Positions 18,783 to 27,676 of a DNA stretch of 64,000 bases are shown in pieces (the first letter of the stretch is position 1; the number at the start of each line of letters is the position of its first letter). Position numbers and translations under genes: made by a program. Origin of the DNA: Aestuariibacter salexigens DSM 15300 (GTDB lineage: Bacteria; Pseudomonadota; Gammaproteobacteria; Enterobacterales; Alteromonadaceae); the NCBI RefSeq assembly GCF_000429145.1, contig NZ_AUBH01000004.1, positions 62,001 to 126,000 on the forward strand, written 5' to 3'. Below the pieces are notes generated by a model, which saw only the letters and a program-made list of their open reading frames with translations, was not told the origin of the DNA and made no database searches.

Positions 18783-19904
18783 ATGGCTGGCATGTTGTCT
18801 GACGTTAAAGTTCTTGAAATGGGAACCTTTATTACTGGACCTGCTTGCGGGATGTTTCTGGCAGATTTAGGTGCTGATGTTCTTAAAATAGAAAGGCCGG
18901 AAACCGGCGACCCGTTTCGTGCATACAAGGGCGAGTTATATAGTCCTCACTTCCAGACCTACAACAGAAACAAGCGCAGTATTGAATTCGATACGCGCAA
19001 CGAGCAGGACCTTGCCGAGTTTGACAAACTCGTTGCTGAAGCAGACGTGTTCATTGAAAACTTCAGACCTGGCGTGGCCAACAAGCTGAACGTAGACGTC
19101 GAACGCTTGCATAAAATCAATCCTAAACTGATCTATTGTTCAATATCTGGCTTCGGTTCAGATGGCCCTGACGCGTTAAAGCCAGCATTTGACACCGTTG
19201 CGCAAGCAGCAACCGGCTTCTTGAGGTTGTTACTTAATCCTAAAGATCCGCGGGTAGTCGGCCCTGCCATTGCTGATGCAATAACCGGATTTTACGCCTC
19301 TCAGGGTGTACTTGCTGCACTGTTAAATCGCGCTAAAACCGGTGAAGGCAAGCTGGTGGAAGTGTCGATGCTCGAAGCGATGACACACTTTAACCTAGAT
19401 GATTTCACCCATTATTTTTCTGCTGACCAAATTATGGGGCCGGAAAGTCGTCCTAATGTATCTCAGTCATATGTATTCGAGTGTCAGGACGGCAAATGGA
19501 TCGCTTTGCATATGTCATCTCCTGCCAAATTCTGGGAGGGGCTGGCAAACGCCGTCGGTGAGCCTGACATGCTTGAGCGTCCCGAATTTTCATCGCGCTA
19601 CGCACGCATCGAGAACTACGATAAGGTGCTTGCCCACCTCAAACCGATATTCAAAAGTCAGCCGCTATCCTATTGGTGCCAGCGCTTAGTTGAAATTGAA
19701 GTACCTCATTCTCCTGTCTACAACTCAGCAGAGGCACTGGAGACGGAGCAGGCTAAGCACCTCAAGCTAAAAGTGGAGGCGCCGCATCCTGTCAAAGGCA
19801 CATTCACTACGGTCAGACCGCCGCTGCGATTTGATGGAGAGATGTCTACCGATGTCACCGCTCCTCCGTTGCTGGGCCAGAATAATGGCGAGGGATTTCG
19901 CTAG
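18783..19904 (+). CDS. CaiB/BaiF family (class III) CoA-transferase
   Basis: 373 residues. Family motifs: VLEMGTFITGPACGMFLADL, GADVLKIERPETGDPFR, NRNKRSIEFD, DVFIENFRPGVANKL, YCSISGFGSDGP, and the catalytic-Asp segment PAFDTVAQAATGF. It moves CoA between carboxylic acids; the substrate is unknown. ATG 18783 is chosen because GGAGG lies 5 bases upstream. Divergent from the lyase gene across a composite IclR-type operator, and followed by the IclR regulator. The pairing with a lyase suggests CoA activation of a dicarboxylate intermediate before C-C cleavage (inference). Confidence 0.92.
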   Translation: MAGMLSDVKVLEMGTFITGPACGMFLADLGADVLKIERPETGDPFRAYKGELYSPHFQTYNRNKRSIEFDTRNEQDLAEFDKLVAEADVFIENFRPGVANKLNVDVERLHKINPKLIYCSISGFGSDGPDALKPAFDTVAQAATGFLRLLLNPKDPRVVGPAIADAITGFYASQGVLAALLNRAKTGEGKLVEVSMLEAMTHFNLDDFTHYFSADQIMGPESRPNVSQSYVFECQDGKWIALHMSSPAKFWEGLANAVGEPDMLERPEFSSRYARIENYDKVLAHLKPIFKSQPLSYWCQRLVEIEVPHSPVYNSAEALETEQAKHLKLKVEAPHPVKGTFTTVRPPLRFDGEMSTDVTAPPLLGQNNGEGFR

Positions 19905-19917
19905 TTCGCATATCGAA
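19905..19917. promoter_or_regulatory. Single IclR-type operator upstream of the iclR-like gene
   Basis: TTCGCATATCGAA lies just after the CoA-transferase stop and 60 bp before the regulator's start. It matches the 13-bp palindromes in the two composite sites and suggests autoregulation. The second palindrome seen in those sites is missing or degenerate here. Confidence 0.65.
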
Positions 19918-19976
19918 ATTCTTGCGTTTAGCTTTGGTTTTGCTAATGTGCGCGAAACAGAGGATTATAAAAAAGC

Positions 19977-20780
19977 ATGACCAAAGTAGTAAAAGATCCC
20001 GAATATCTCCACACACTTGAGCGCGGCCTCACCGTGCTCAAGTGTTTCGATCAGTCCCGACCTGAGATGTTATTGAGCGAAGTTGCCGCTGCCAGCGGAC
20101 TGTCCGCAGCCGTAGCAAGGCGCTGTCTCAATACCCTGGTCAAATTAGGGTACGTAAATAAAATTGGCAGGAAGTTCCTGCTTACTCCAGAGGTACTTAC
20201 TTTCGGTTCAGCCTTTTTAGCGTCAGCCAGTATAGATACCGTTGTCAGTGAGCATTTACAGAGGCTGCGCGACGAAACCGGGGACAGTGCTTCCCTGTCA
20301 GTCATGTCAGGTAATGACATATTGTATCTGGCACATATTCCAACCAAACGTCACATCAGGCTTAACGCTGGTGTAGGCACACGTTTTGCCGCACACGCCA
20401 CGTCGATGGGTAAGGTACTGCTCGCCAATTTACCGGATGAACAGCTCGAACAGTACTTATCTACAGCGACATTGCATCGTTTTACTGACCAGACCATTAC
20501 TAATTCAGACACCCTGCGAGAAAAGCTCAGGCTAGTAAGAGAGCAGGGCTATGCGTCTTCATTGAATGAACTCGACTATGGCGTAGTGTCAACCGCCGTT
20601 CCCGTTTTTGACGACATGGGTGAAATTCTGGCCGCGATTAACTGCTCTACCGGTGCTTCACGCATATCTCAGGAAGAAATGGTGCGCACCCGACTACCTT
20701 TGCTACAGGATGTGTCAAAAGATATTCAGTTCTCATTGAGTAAATGGCCAATATTGCGACATTCCCTTTTAGGACATTGA
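19977..20780 (+). CDS. IclR family transcriptional regulator (PcaR/PcaU/PobR type)
   Basis: 267 residues. The N-terminal winged helix (about 12-75: LERGLTVLKCFD, SEVAAASGLSAAVARRCL, LVKLGYVNKIGRKFLLTP) is followed by the IclR ligand-binding domain (RFAAHATSMGKVLLANL, VREQGYASSLNELDYGVVS, INCSTGASRISQEEM). The last stretch is characteristic of the subgroup that regulates beta-ketoadipate and other aromatic pathways. The likely sites are the TTCGATATnCGAA palindromes at 18691-18722, 19905-19917 and 20892-20923, which would make it the local regulator of the whole catabolic cluster. Confidence 0.93.
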   Translation: MTKVVKDPEYLHTLERGLTVLKCFDQSRPEMLLSEVAAASGLSAAVARRCLNTLVKLGYVNKIGRKFLLTPEVLTFGSAFLASASIDTVVSEHLQRLRDETGDSASLSVMSGNDILYLAHIPTKRHIRLNAGVGTRFAAHATSMGKVLLANLPDEQLEQYLSTATLHRFTDQTITNSDTLREKLRLVREQGYASSLNELDYGVVSTAVPVFDDMGEILAAINCSTGASRISQEEMVRTRLPLLQDVSKDIQFSLSKWPILRHSLLGH

Positions 20781-20803
20781 TAAATATCCTTATTTACTTA
20801 TTT

Positions 20804-20827
20804 AAAAAGCGCCATCAGGCGCTTTTT
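20804..20827 (+). terminator. Rho-independent terminator after the iclR-like gene
   Basis: Stem AAAAAGCGCC / GGCGCTTTTT with ATCA loop and a continuing T run, 24 bases after the stop codon. Confidence 0.92.
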
Positions 20828-20891
20828 TTGTATAAACCATAAGCACTTTATCACCGCAATTACTCCTCTTTTTGAATAAAATGCTAAATAT

Positions 20892-20923
20892 TTCGATATT
20901 CGTACTTGATTTCGATATTCGAA
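20892..20923. promoter_or_regulatory. Composite IclR-type operator upstream of the TonB-dependent receptor
   Basis: TTCGATATTCGTA (20892-20904) and TTCGATATTCGAA (20911-20923) separated by CTTGAT, the same 19-bp centre spacing and almost the same spacer as the site at 18691-18722. It sits 78 bp before the receptor start codon, in promoter position. Confidence 0.8.
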
Positions 20924-21000
20924 GTGTTTATTGTTAAGCGAACGTTAACATTGCGTGAAATTGCACGCATTGAAACGACTTCGATCCACGGGAGAATAAA

Positions 21001-23223
21001 ATGAGTTCCAATTTTGAAAACGTGAGGCTTAGAAAATCTTTACTTGCGATGATGGTTTCTGCCAGTTTGTCTGGTGCGGTGATGGCCCAGGAAGCACAAG
21101 ACGCAGAGGCGCAAGAAGAGGCGGCACCAAGTGATGTAGAAGTAATCATGGTTAAGGGTACGCGAAGAACCCAGGACCTGCAGGATACTCCCGTGGCGCT
21201 AACCGCGTTTACCGCAGCCGATATCGATGGTGCAGGGATTGAACGTCCTGCCGACTTTATCGGTCTAACACCCAACGTGACGCTGATCGAAACCCAGAAC
21301 GCCGGTATGGCATTTATCACGATTCGTGGTATCTCACAAAACCGTGATACCCAACCTTCAGTCGCCGTTATCGTAGATGGCGTGCAGCAAACTGATGCCG
21401 GGCAGTTCCAACAAGAATTATTCGACATAGAACAAATCGAGGTACTAAAAGGACCTCAAGGTGGTTTGTACGGCCGTAATGCGATTGGCGGCGCAATTGT
21501 TATCACCACCAAAGACCCAGCTGAGTACGTTGAAGGCCGGGTCAAGCTTGCTGTCGACAATGGACCTGGTTACCGCGTTGAAGGTGGTGTAAGTGGACCA
21601 GGTGGCGAGGATTGGGCATATCGCGTATCTGGCTCTTACTACGATACCGACGGCTATATCGAGAATACTAATTTAGGGGAAGATTCTGACCCACTGCGTG
21701 ACCTTTCTTTCCGTGGTAAAGCGCTATGGTATGTCACAGATACTCTTGAAATAGACTTCAGAGGTTATTACAGCGCGCTTGAAACCCAGCCCTTTAATTA
21801 CAGTATTGGTCCTGACGTAAATCAGATCCTGCCGATTGAAGTTAACAACCGTGGTATCAACGATCGCGATTTATACGGCGCATCTGTCAAAGTAACTTAC
21901 GAAAACGAAGAGGGCGGCACCTGGACGTCAATTACCGCATGGGACCGCAGCAAAGAGCTTATCGCCGGTGACGCATTTGACTTTAAGCCTGTCGGTGAGT
22001 CTTTCCTTGAGGTCATTCTCGGTTTGCCATTCGACCAAAACCAGATTTCTAACTTCGGTTCTAAATCATGGAGTCAGGAAATTCGCTACACGTCGCCTGA
22101 CGACGCCCGCTTTAAATATATCTACGGTGCCTATGCAGTAGACACCTCACAATTACAACAAAACGGAGCTCGAGCTGACTTTGGCTTAGGTTTTGCTGAC
22201 CCACTTGGCGGCATCAGTACCGACCCAAATAACTTCCAGCTAAACTTCCTGTCTGATCGTCGCGATAACTTTGCCTGGGCATTCTTTGGCAACGTGTCTT
22301 ACGAGATCGACGAACAGTGGACAATTGATGCCTCTTTACGCTACGACCGCGACGAACGTGAAAACCTGACACAGACTCCACAGGCATTTATTCCGAACGT
22401 GCCAGGCTTCCCTGTTGGTACAGAAGGCGAAGTACGTAAGCGCGATTTCAGCGAGCTACAGCCTAAAGTTAATTTAACGTATGAGCCACACGATAACCTG
22501 ACTCTCTACGGTGGGTACAGCGTTGGCTTCCGCTCAGGCGGCTTTAACCAGACCGGCTCAGATGCTATCGCAGGCTCCGCAGGCATTATTGGTATTAAAG
22601 AGTTCTATGATGCAGAGACTGCCGAAACGCTCGAATTTGGTGGTAAATTCCGTATACCCAGCCTTAACCTACGCGGTGGATTTGCTCTGTATTCAACAGA
22701 CAGTGAGAACACGCCATTCTTCGTTTTCTTGCAGCAGAACTCTACGCAAAATATCGGCGTCATTCCTGAAGCGGAATTTAACGGAGTTGAATTCGACTTC
22801 AATGCTTCTCCTTTCCCAGGTTTCCGCATCAACGGTGGCTTTGGTTATGTAGATAGCGAGATAAAGTCGTTTGACGATCCAGTAGTCATTGGTAATCGTA
22901 CACCTGCGGTTTCAGATTACACCGTGAATCTCGGTGCTCAATACACCATGGACATGAATGACGGCATTGATTCACTGGTATGGCGTATCGATTATCAACG
23001 TATCGGAGAAACCAACTTCGACATTTATGAATCGACTGAGCGTGAGCCAATTAATCTGGTTAACGCACGAGTTACGTATGAAGCAGAGAACTGGTCGCTT
23101 GCCCTCTGGGCCAACAACCTGACCAACAAAGAGTACAACTCTGAATGGTCGCCAGGCGGCTTTATCTATCGCGCCAGACCTCGAATTTATGGTCTGACCT
23201 TCACTTACGATTTTGAACTGTAA
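21001..23223 (+). CDS. TonB-dependent outer-membrane receptor
   Basis: 740 residues. A signal peptide (about 1-30, ending SGAVMAQ) precedes an acidic spacer and the TonB-box/plug start (VEVIMVKGTRRTQDLQDTPV). Plug motifs are VTLIETQNAGMAFITIRGIS, VAVIVDGVQQTDAG, QIEVLKGPQGGLYGRNAIGG; a 22-strand barrel follows, with SVGFRSGGFNQTG and the C-terminal WANNLTNKEYNSEW, RPRIYGLTFTYDFEL. It belongs to the general receptors used by marine and sphingomonad bacteria for organic substrates, not to an obvious siderophore class. Preceded by an IclR-type operator and followed by the VOC and hydrolase genes, it likely imports the pathway substrate. Confidence 0.95.
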   Translation: MSSNFENVRLRKSLLAMMVSASLSGAVMAQEAQDAEAQEEAAPSDVEVIMVKGTRRTQDLQDTPVALTAFTAADIDGAGIERPADFIGLTPNVTLIETQNAGMAFITIRGISQNRDTQPSVAVIVDGVQQTDAGQFQQELFDIEQIEVLKGPQGGLYGRNAIGGAIVITTKDPAEYVEGRVKLAVDNGPGYRVEGGVSGPGGEDWAYRVSGSYYDTDGYIENTNLGEDSDPLRDLSFRGKALWYVTDTLEIDFRGYYSALETQPFNYSIGPDVNQILPIEVNNRGINDRDLYGASVKVTYENEEGGTWTSITAWDRSKELIAGDAFDFKPVGESFLEVILGLPFDQNQISNFGSKSWSQEIRYTSPDDARFKYIYGAYAVDTSQLQQNGARADFGLGFADPLGGISTDPNNFQLNFLSDRRDNFAWAFFGNVSYEIDEQWTIDASLRYDRDERENLTQTPQAFIPNVPGFPVGTEGEVRKRDFSELQPKVNLTYEPHDNLTLYGGYSVGFRSGGFNQTGSDAIAGSAGIIGIKEFYDAETAETLEFGGKFRIPSLNLRGGFALYSTDSENTPFFVFLQQNSTQNIGVIPEAEFNGVEFDFNASPFPGFRINGGFGYVDSEIKSFDDPVVIGNRTPAVSDYTVNLGAQYTMDMNDGIDSLVWRIDYQRIGETNFDIYESTEREPINLVNARVTYEAENWSLALWANNLTNKEYNSEWSPGGFIYRARPRIYGLTFTYDFEL

Positions 23224-23257
23224 GTGCATAACATACGAAAACAATTGAAACCCTACT

Positions 23258-23282
23258 CGAGCTGCACGCGACGTGCAGCTCG
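23258..23282 (+). other. Perfect stem-loop between receptor and VOC genes
   Basis: CGAGCTGCACG and its exact complement CGTGCAGCTCG flank a 3-base loop. There is no T run, so it is more likely an mRNA processing/stability element or weak attenuator that lowers expression downstream of the receptor than a classical terminator. Confidence 0.6.
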
Positions 23283-23310
23283 TCACTACCATCAATAGTG
23301 GAGAAAAATT

Positions 23311-23907
23311 ATGTCATTAGCTCTGTGGGATAAATCAGACACCCCGATTCAAACACTGCGCGCGCAGGCTCGTGCTCGTCAGAACAGTAACCATGTTCTG
23401 AAATTGCATCATCACGCTTATCGCTGCGACAACGCAGAAGAAACTCGTAAGTTTTATGAAGACATTCTGGGTATGCCACTGGTATGCGCCATTGTTGAGC
23501 CTGTTGACCCTATTACAGGGGCAGAAACACCCTATGCTCACCTGTATTTTGAATTGTCTGATGGCAGCTGGCTGGCGTTTTTCGATTTCCCCAAAAAGTA
23601 TGCCGACTTAAACGCAAGCTTTGAGAATACAGACGTGTGGACCCACCACATTGCGCTTGAAGTACCTGACGAGGCGACTCTGCAGGCACACCGTGAGAAC
23701 CTGGATAAGCATGGCATTGAGTACATGGATATCGACCACGAATACTGTAAATCGGTGTACTTCTATGACCCTAATGGTCTGTGTGTCGAGTTTACTCACA
23801 ACGTAGATGAGACAGAGCGTTACTTCCATGACAAGGCTCGCGACGCCAAAAAAGACATGGAACACTGGATGAAAGTGCGCGCTGAACACTACCCAGACGC
23901 ATCATAA
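23311..23907 (+). CDS. VOC superfamily protein (glyoxalase / extradiol-dioxygenase-like)
   Basis: 198 residues with a two-module vicinal-oxygen-chelate fold. Candidate metal ligands lie in LKLHHHAYRCD (His33-35), HHIALEVPD and LCVEFTH. The stretch AEETRKFYEDILGMPLVC is the standard first helix and strand. Members bind a divalent metal and act as ring-cleavage dioxygenases, glyoxalases or isomerases; the specific reaction cannot be read here. It lies between the receptor and an alpha/beta hydrolase in a cluster with IclR operators, so a role in ring or side-chain catabolism is likely. The downstream gene starts 12 bases after its stop. Confidence 0.85.
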   Translation: MSLALWDKSDTPIQTLRAQARARQNSNHVLKLHHHAYRCDNAEETRKFYEDILGMPLVCAIVEPVDPITGAETPYAHLYFELSDGSWLAFFDFPKKYADLNASFENTDVWTHHIALEVPDEATLQAHRENLDKHGIEYMDIDHEYCKSVYFYDPNGLCVEFTHNVDETERYFHDKARDAKKDMEHWMKVRAEHYPDAS

Positions 23908-23919
23908 ACGAGACCAGAT

Positions 23920-24759
23920 ATGAACACACAGCCAGAAAAGCACAGAATCGTCAGTGATGACGGTGTCAAGCTTGCTGTGTTTACCACCGGCAAGCCCAAT
24001 GGTTTGCCGGTTTTGTTTTTACACGGAACCTGCAGCAGTCATCGTATCTGGCAGCGCCAGTTTGCTTGTCCGCTTCTCACCGAGGACTTGTTCCTTATTG
24101 CTCCCGATTTACGCGGTCATGGAGAATCAGAGCAGCCAACAAGCCGTAAATATTATTCGGACGGAATAAGCTGGGCCGGTGACATCAATGCAATCCTTAA
24201 TCACTTTGACATTGACTACGCTAACGTTGTTGCCTGGTCTTATGGCGGCAGAGTCATTAATGACTACCTGTTGCATTTCGGCGAACAGCGCATAGCGGGG
24301 ATTAATTTTATAGCCGCTGGCACCCTATCTACGGCTGCGGTAAAAGGCCCTGGGTATAAAACTCTGGCACAGTTATTCAGCGATGATGCTGCGGTCAGAA
24401 AAAGTGCAGAAGAAACCTTCGTTGATGACCTATGCGTCGGTGACAGGTCGATGCGCAAAGAAATCCTCGAAGATGTGCAAAAAACCTCACTTAAAACGCG
24501 ACTGTATATGCGCGACAGGGTAATGAAATACGAGGATATGTTGTCTGCTCTGACCTGCCCTGTATTGTTAACGCATGGGAGAAAAGATCACTATTCACTG
24601 CCGCTGCTAGCCGACATGTTGAACCGTCATATCCCTCATACACGCTTATCCTGGTATGAAAATGAAGGACATATGCCCTTCTTTCACAGCCATGAACGTT
24701 TTAACCGGGAACTTTACGAGTTTGCCAACCGGCGTGGCGTCCCTCGTAAAGAGGCCTGA
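23920..24759 (+). CDS. Alpha/beta hydrolase
   Basis: 279 residues. Oxyanion-loop segment LFLHGTCSSHRIW, PDLRGHGES, the nucleophile elbow VVAWSYGGRV (Ser107, with Trp in place of the usual Gly two positions before Ser), acid-residue segment LTHGRKDHYSLP and catalytic His in ENEGHMPFF. In context it may hydrolyse a ring-fission product or lactone made by the adjacent VOC protein (inference). It is the last gene of the receptor-VOC-hydrolase run and ends against the convergent double-SDR gene. Confidence 0.88.
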   Translation: MNTQPEKHRIVSDDGVKLAVFTTGKPNGLPVLFLHGTCSSHRIWQRQFACPLLTEDLFLIAPDLRGHGESEQPTSRKYYSDGISWAGDINAILNHFDIDYANVVAWSYGGRVINDYLLHFGEQRIAGINFIAAGTLSTAAVKGPGYKTLAQLFSDDAAVRKSAEETFVDDLCVGDRSMRKEILEDVQKTSLKTRLYMRDRVMKYEDMLSALTCPVLLTHGRKDHYSLPLLADMLNRHIPHTRLSWYENEGHMPFFHSHERFNRELYEFANRRGVPRKEA

Positions 24760-24794
24760 GCCACAGGACACCACTGTCGCACTCTCGCAAAACC

Positions 24795-26831
24795 TTAAGT
24801 GTGATAGCCGCGCAGGATATTGTTGATAGCTTCCAACGTTTCTTTGTCCAGATGCAGCTGCTGCAACGCATCCATTGCCTTGGTTGCCACCACTTTCTTG
24901 TTCTGTTCAGCAGAAGGATGGGCTGATGCCTTAGCAGCCTCAGAATCATCAGTGATCTGATACAGCGTCGAGAAAATCAGTTTATTCAGCTTCGGCGACA
25001 GGATACCTAATTGACGGACAATAGTGCCGGTCATGGTATTGACTTCACTTGGCTGGTACACAATCGCATCGTTGATTAATTTGACAGCCTCTTTGGTACT
25101 CAACACGTTGATATCCTGATAGGACGTCGTCGCCGCAATCATCTTTGTTCTGACCAGCGGCATGTGAATATTGGTAAAGGCAATATTGTCCCCAGCGTAC
25201 TCAAGCGCAGCCGAGTTTGCCCAGGAATCAAGAGCACTTTTCGACGCCGTATACGATGAAAATCTGGGGCTACCTTTACCCATCGCCGCAATCGTAGAGA
25301 TATTAACGACATGGCCGCGCTTTCTCTCTACCATGGACGGCAGCAATCTCATGGTCAATTTGACCGCCGAGAAATAGTTAAGCTGCATCACTCTTTCAAA
25401 GTCGTGGAACCGTTCATAAGTCAGATTGAGTGAGCGTCGAATTGAACGGCCCGCATTGTTGATCAGAATATCTACATAGCCCTGCTCTGCAAGTACTTTA
25501 TCTATCAACGCATCGCACGCATTCATATCTGCAAGATCACAAGCGTATGCGACCGCCGAGCCACCAGCATCGGTGATTTCCTTGACCGCGACATCCAGTT
25601 TTTCCTGAGTTCTGGCCACCAGCAACACTTTTGCACCGGCTTCAGCACACATTTTTGCCGCTTCCAGACCTATACCGTCGGACCCCCCGGTGATCATCAC
25701 GATGCGTCCGCGTACCACGTCTGATAAATACTGCGGTTTAAGATATTCAGGATTGAGATGCTGTTCCCAATAATTCCATAAACGCGCCGCATAGGCTTTC
25801 AAAGGCGGTACACTGATACCACTGCCCTCAAGTGCTTTAAGCGTATTCCTGCAGTCATAGCGGGTATTCAGATGTTCGGTAAGCAATACCTCTTTGGGAA
25901 TACCCAGGTTTTCCAGAACTTGGGTTTTAACCCGATTGACGATGGCTTTGTTCTGCAAAAACATGCGAGCGCCAATCGGTAAGAAATCCATCAGCCTGTC
26001 TGCCGGCAAGTCGAGTTTCATAGTCGGCCCTTTGGCCGCTTTCAGGAACGTATTGATCACCGCACCAAATGGCGATGATTTAGGATTGGTCAGATGAAAA
26101 CAGGTGCCGTTTAATCCTGGCTCATGACTGATGTGGTCCAGCGCTTTAGCGATAAAATCAACCGGTACAATATTAAATTCATTGCCACGGTAGACTGGCA
26201 ATGGTACCCAGCGTGGCAGTACTTCAGAAATAGTATTTATCAGTTCAAAAAAGTAGTATGGACCGTCTATTTTGTTGATCCAGCCGGTCTCAGAATTTCC
26301 CACTACCACGGCGGGACGATAGATCCGCCAAGGCACCGCACTCTGTTTTCTGACCAGCCCTTCGGAGATATGCTTGGTTTCAAAGTAGGGATTTTTTTCC
26401 ACATCCACCGCTTCATCAAACATTTCTTCTGTAAAGACGCCGGGATAAAATCCTGCTGCTACGATAGAGCTGACATGGTGAAAGCACTTAACACTGCATT
26501 TTTCTGCTAGATTAAGCGCATTCTGTGTTCCCTCAACATTGGCTTTCTTCTGCTGCTCCTGGTCGGCGGTTAAATCATAAATCGCGCCCAGGTGATAAAA
26601 ATGATCAATATGACCGATATCTTCAGGGTTTACGCCGCACAAAGGTTCACTCAGGTCCCCGGGCACCGCCACCAGCTTGTCGTCGGCAATGCCGTACTCG
26701 AAGCGAATCTTCTCCAGCTTCTTAACGGAATTGGGCCTGACCAGCGCATATATCGTACCTTCACGCTTTCTTAGTACTTCAAGAAACTGCCGCCCTATAA
26801 ACCCTGTTATCCCGGTCACGAAATAATTCAT
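24795..26831 (-). CDS. Two-domain SDR protein resembling fatty acyl-CoA reductase
   Basis: 678 residues. The N-terminal extended-SDR domain (about 1-370) has nucleotide loop GITGFIGRQFLEVL, active-site segment NPYFETKHISEGL (Tyr-x3-Lys) and PAVVVGNSETGWI, as in NAD_binding_4 reductases. The C-terminal classical SDR domain (about 375-650) has MITGGSDGIGLEAAKM, INNAGRSIRRSLNLTYE and SSYTASKSALDSW. This order and length match the bifunctional acyl-CoA reductases of Marinobacter and mycobacterial AcrA1-type proteins, which reduce long-chain acyl-CoA to aldehyde and alcohol. Substrate here is inferred. It is monocistronic, 122 bp from the next minus-strand gene. Confidence 0.85.
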   Translation of the reverse strand: MNYFVTGITGFIGRQFLEVLRKREGTIYALVRPNSVKKLEKIRFEYGIADDKLVAVPGDLSEPLCGVNPEDIGHIDHFYHLGAIYDLTADQEQQKKANVEGTQNALNLAEKCSVKCFHHVSSIVAAGFYPGVFTEEMFDEAVDVEKNPYFETKHISEGLVRKQSAVPWRIYRPAVVVGNSETGWINKIDGPYYFFELINTISEVLPRWVPLPVYRGNEFNIVPVDFIAKALDHISHEPGLNGTCFHLTNPKSSPFGAVINTFLKAAKGPTMKLDLPADRLMDFLPIGARMFLQNKAIVNRVKTQVLENLGIPKEVLLTEHLNTRYDCRNTLKALEGSGISVPPLKAYAARLWNYWEQHLNPEYLKPQYLSDVVRGRIVMITGGSDGIGLEAAKMCAEAGAKVLLVARTQEKLDVAVKEITDAGGSAVAYACDLADMNACDALIDKVLAEQGYVDILINNAGRSIRRSLNLTYERFHDFERVMQLNYFSAVKLTMRLLPSMVERKRGHVVNISTIAAMGKGSPRFSSYTASKSALDSWANSAALEYAGDNIAFTNIHMPLVRTKMIAATTSYQDINVLSTKEAVKLINDAIVYQPSEVNTMTGTIVRQLGILSPKLNKLIFSTLYQITDDSEAAKASAHPSAEQNKKVVATKAMDALQQLHLDKETLEAINNILRGYHT

Positions 26832-26953
26832 ATTTTCCTCGCATAGTATTATCAGCGTGGGCTCAGACCGTTCTCACAGCGTTTTATAAAGCCCGACTTC
26901 CACTTCTCGTTTATCTACTTTAGTCAACTTACGCCATTGCGGCATAATTTTAT

Positions 26954-27676
26954 TTACTTCAATGCACGAACAGCCAATGCTTCATAGGCTGGCATTACCT
27001 GTTCTAATACCGCCAATTGTTCTTGATCAAGGTTCACTTGACGTTGTTCATAGCGGCCAAACCCGGTTGATGCCTCAACATTGTGATACCAGTGGTCAGC
27101 CCATACGCCATCGCTGTGTCGTCGCCCCTGCGGCCAGCTCAACATGCTGCTATCAAAAGGTAATTGTAGCGCCTCACATAGCCGTTGTAGGGCATACGCA
27201 GGATCATGTAACACCCAGTTTGAATCAATGACCGGAATAGCCTGTCCGGATAGCTGACTGATCTGCTGATAAAGCTCCCATTGGCGAATGATGCCTATGT
27301 CTTCGGCGCTGCATACACCTCGACTACGGGTATAAGAGTCAATAATCTGCGCAGGGTCACGGATAAGAAAACAGTGCGTTAATGATGCTGTCCAGTGCAG
27401 ATCAACGCCCTCTAACATGTGATGAGTCATATGCTTTTGATATTGCAGCGGTGCGTCACATGGTCCTTCGGTTAAAAGTGACACTACCTGCTGATAGTCA
27501 CATGACTGACTTGCAAGAATCTCGTCAAACATTGGGTGAGGGCTTTTCGTTTGGTTCAGATAAAACGCATAAAACGGCTCATCTACAACGTCACAGTCAT
27601 GACGGTTTTCCCAGCTACGCATCATCGCCGTTGAAATGTTACGTGGGCCTGACCACATCGCAATACGCCTGGTCAT
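26954..27676 (-). CDS. Sulfotransferase-like protein, partner of class IV aminotransferase
   Basis: 240 residues. The N-terminal P-loop-like IAMWSGPRNISTAMMRSW is the phosphosulfate-binding type loop, and HCFLIRDPAQIIDSYTRSRG holds the Arg/Ser pair common to the sulfotransferase fold. Such proteins are often seen next to branched-chain-aminotransferase-like enzymes and are sometimes misnamed as one. The start overlaps the aminotransferase stop by 4 bases (ATGA), so they are co-translated and probably act on the same substrate. The reaction is unknown; sulfation of an amino- or hydroxy-acid product is only a guess. Confidence 0.72.
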   Translation of the reverse strand: MTRRIAMWSGPRNISTAMMRSWENRHDCDVVDEPFYAFYLNQTKSPHPMFDEILASQSCDYQQVVSLLTEGPCDAPLQYQKHMTHHMLEGVDLHWTASLTHCFLIRDPAQIIDSYTRSRGVCSAEDIGIIRQWELYQQISQLSGQAIPVIDSNWVLHDPAYALQRLCEALQLPFDSSMLSWPQGRRHSDGVWADHWYHNVEASTGFGRYEQRQVNLDQEQLAVLEQVMPAYEALAVRALK

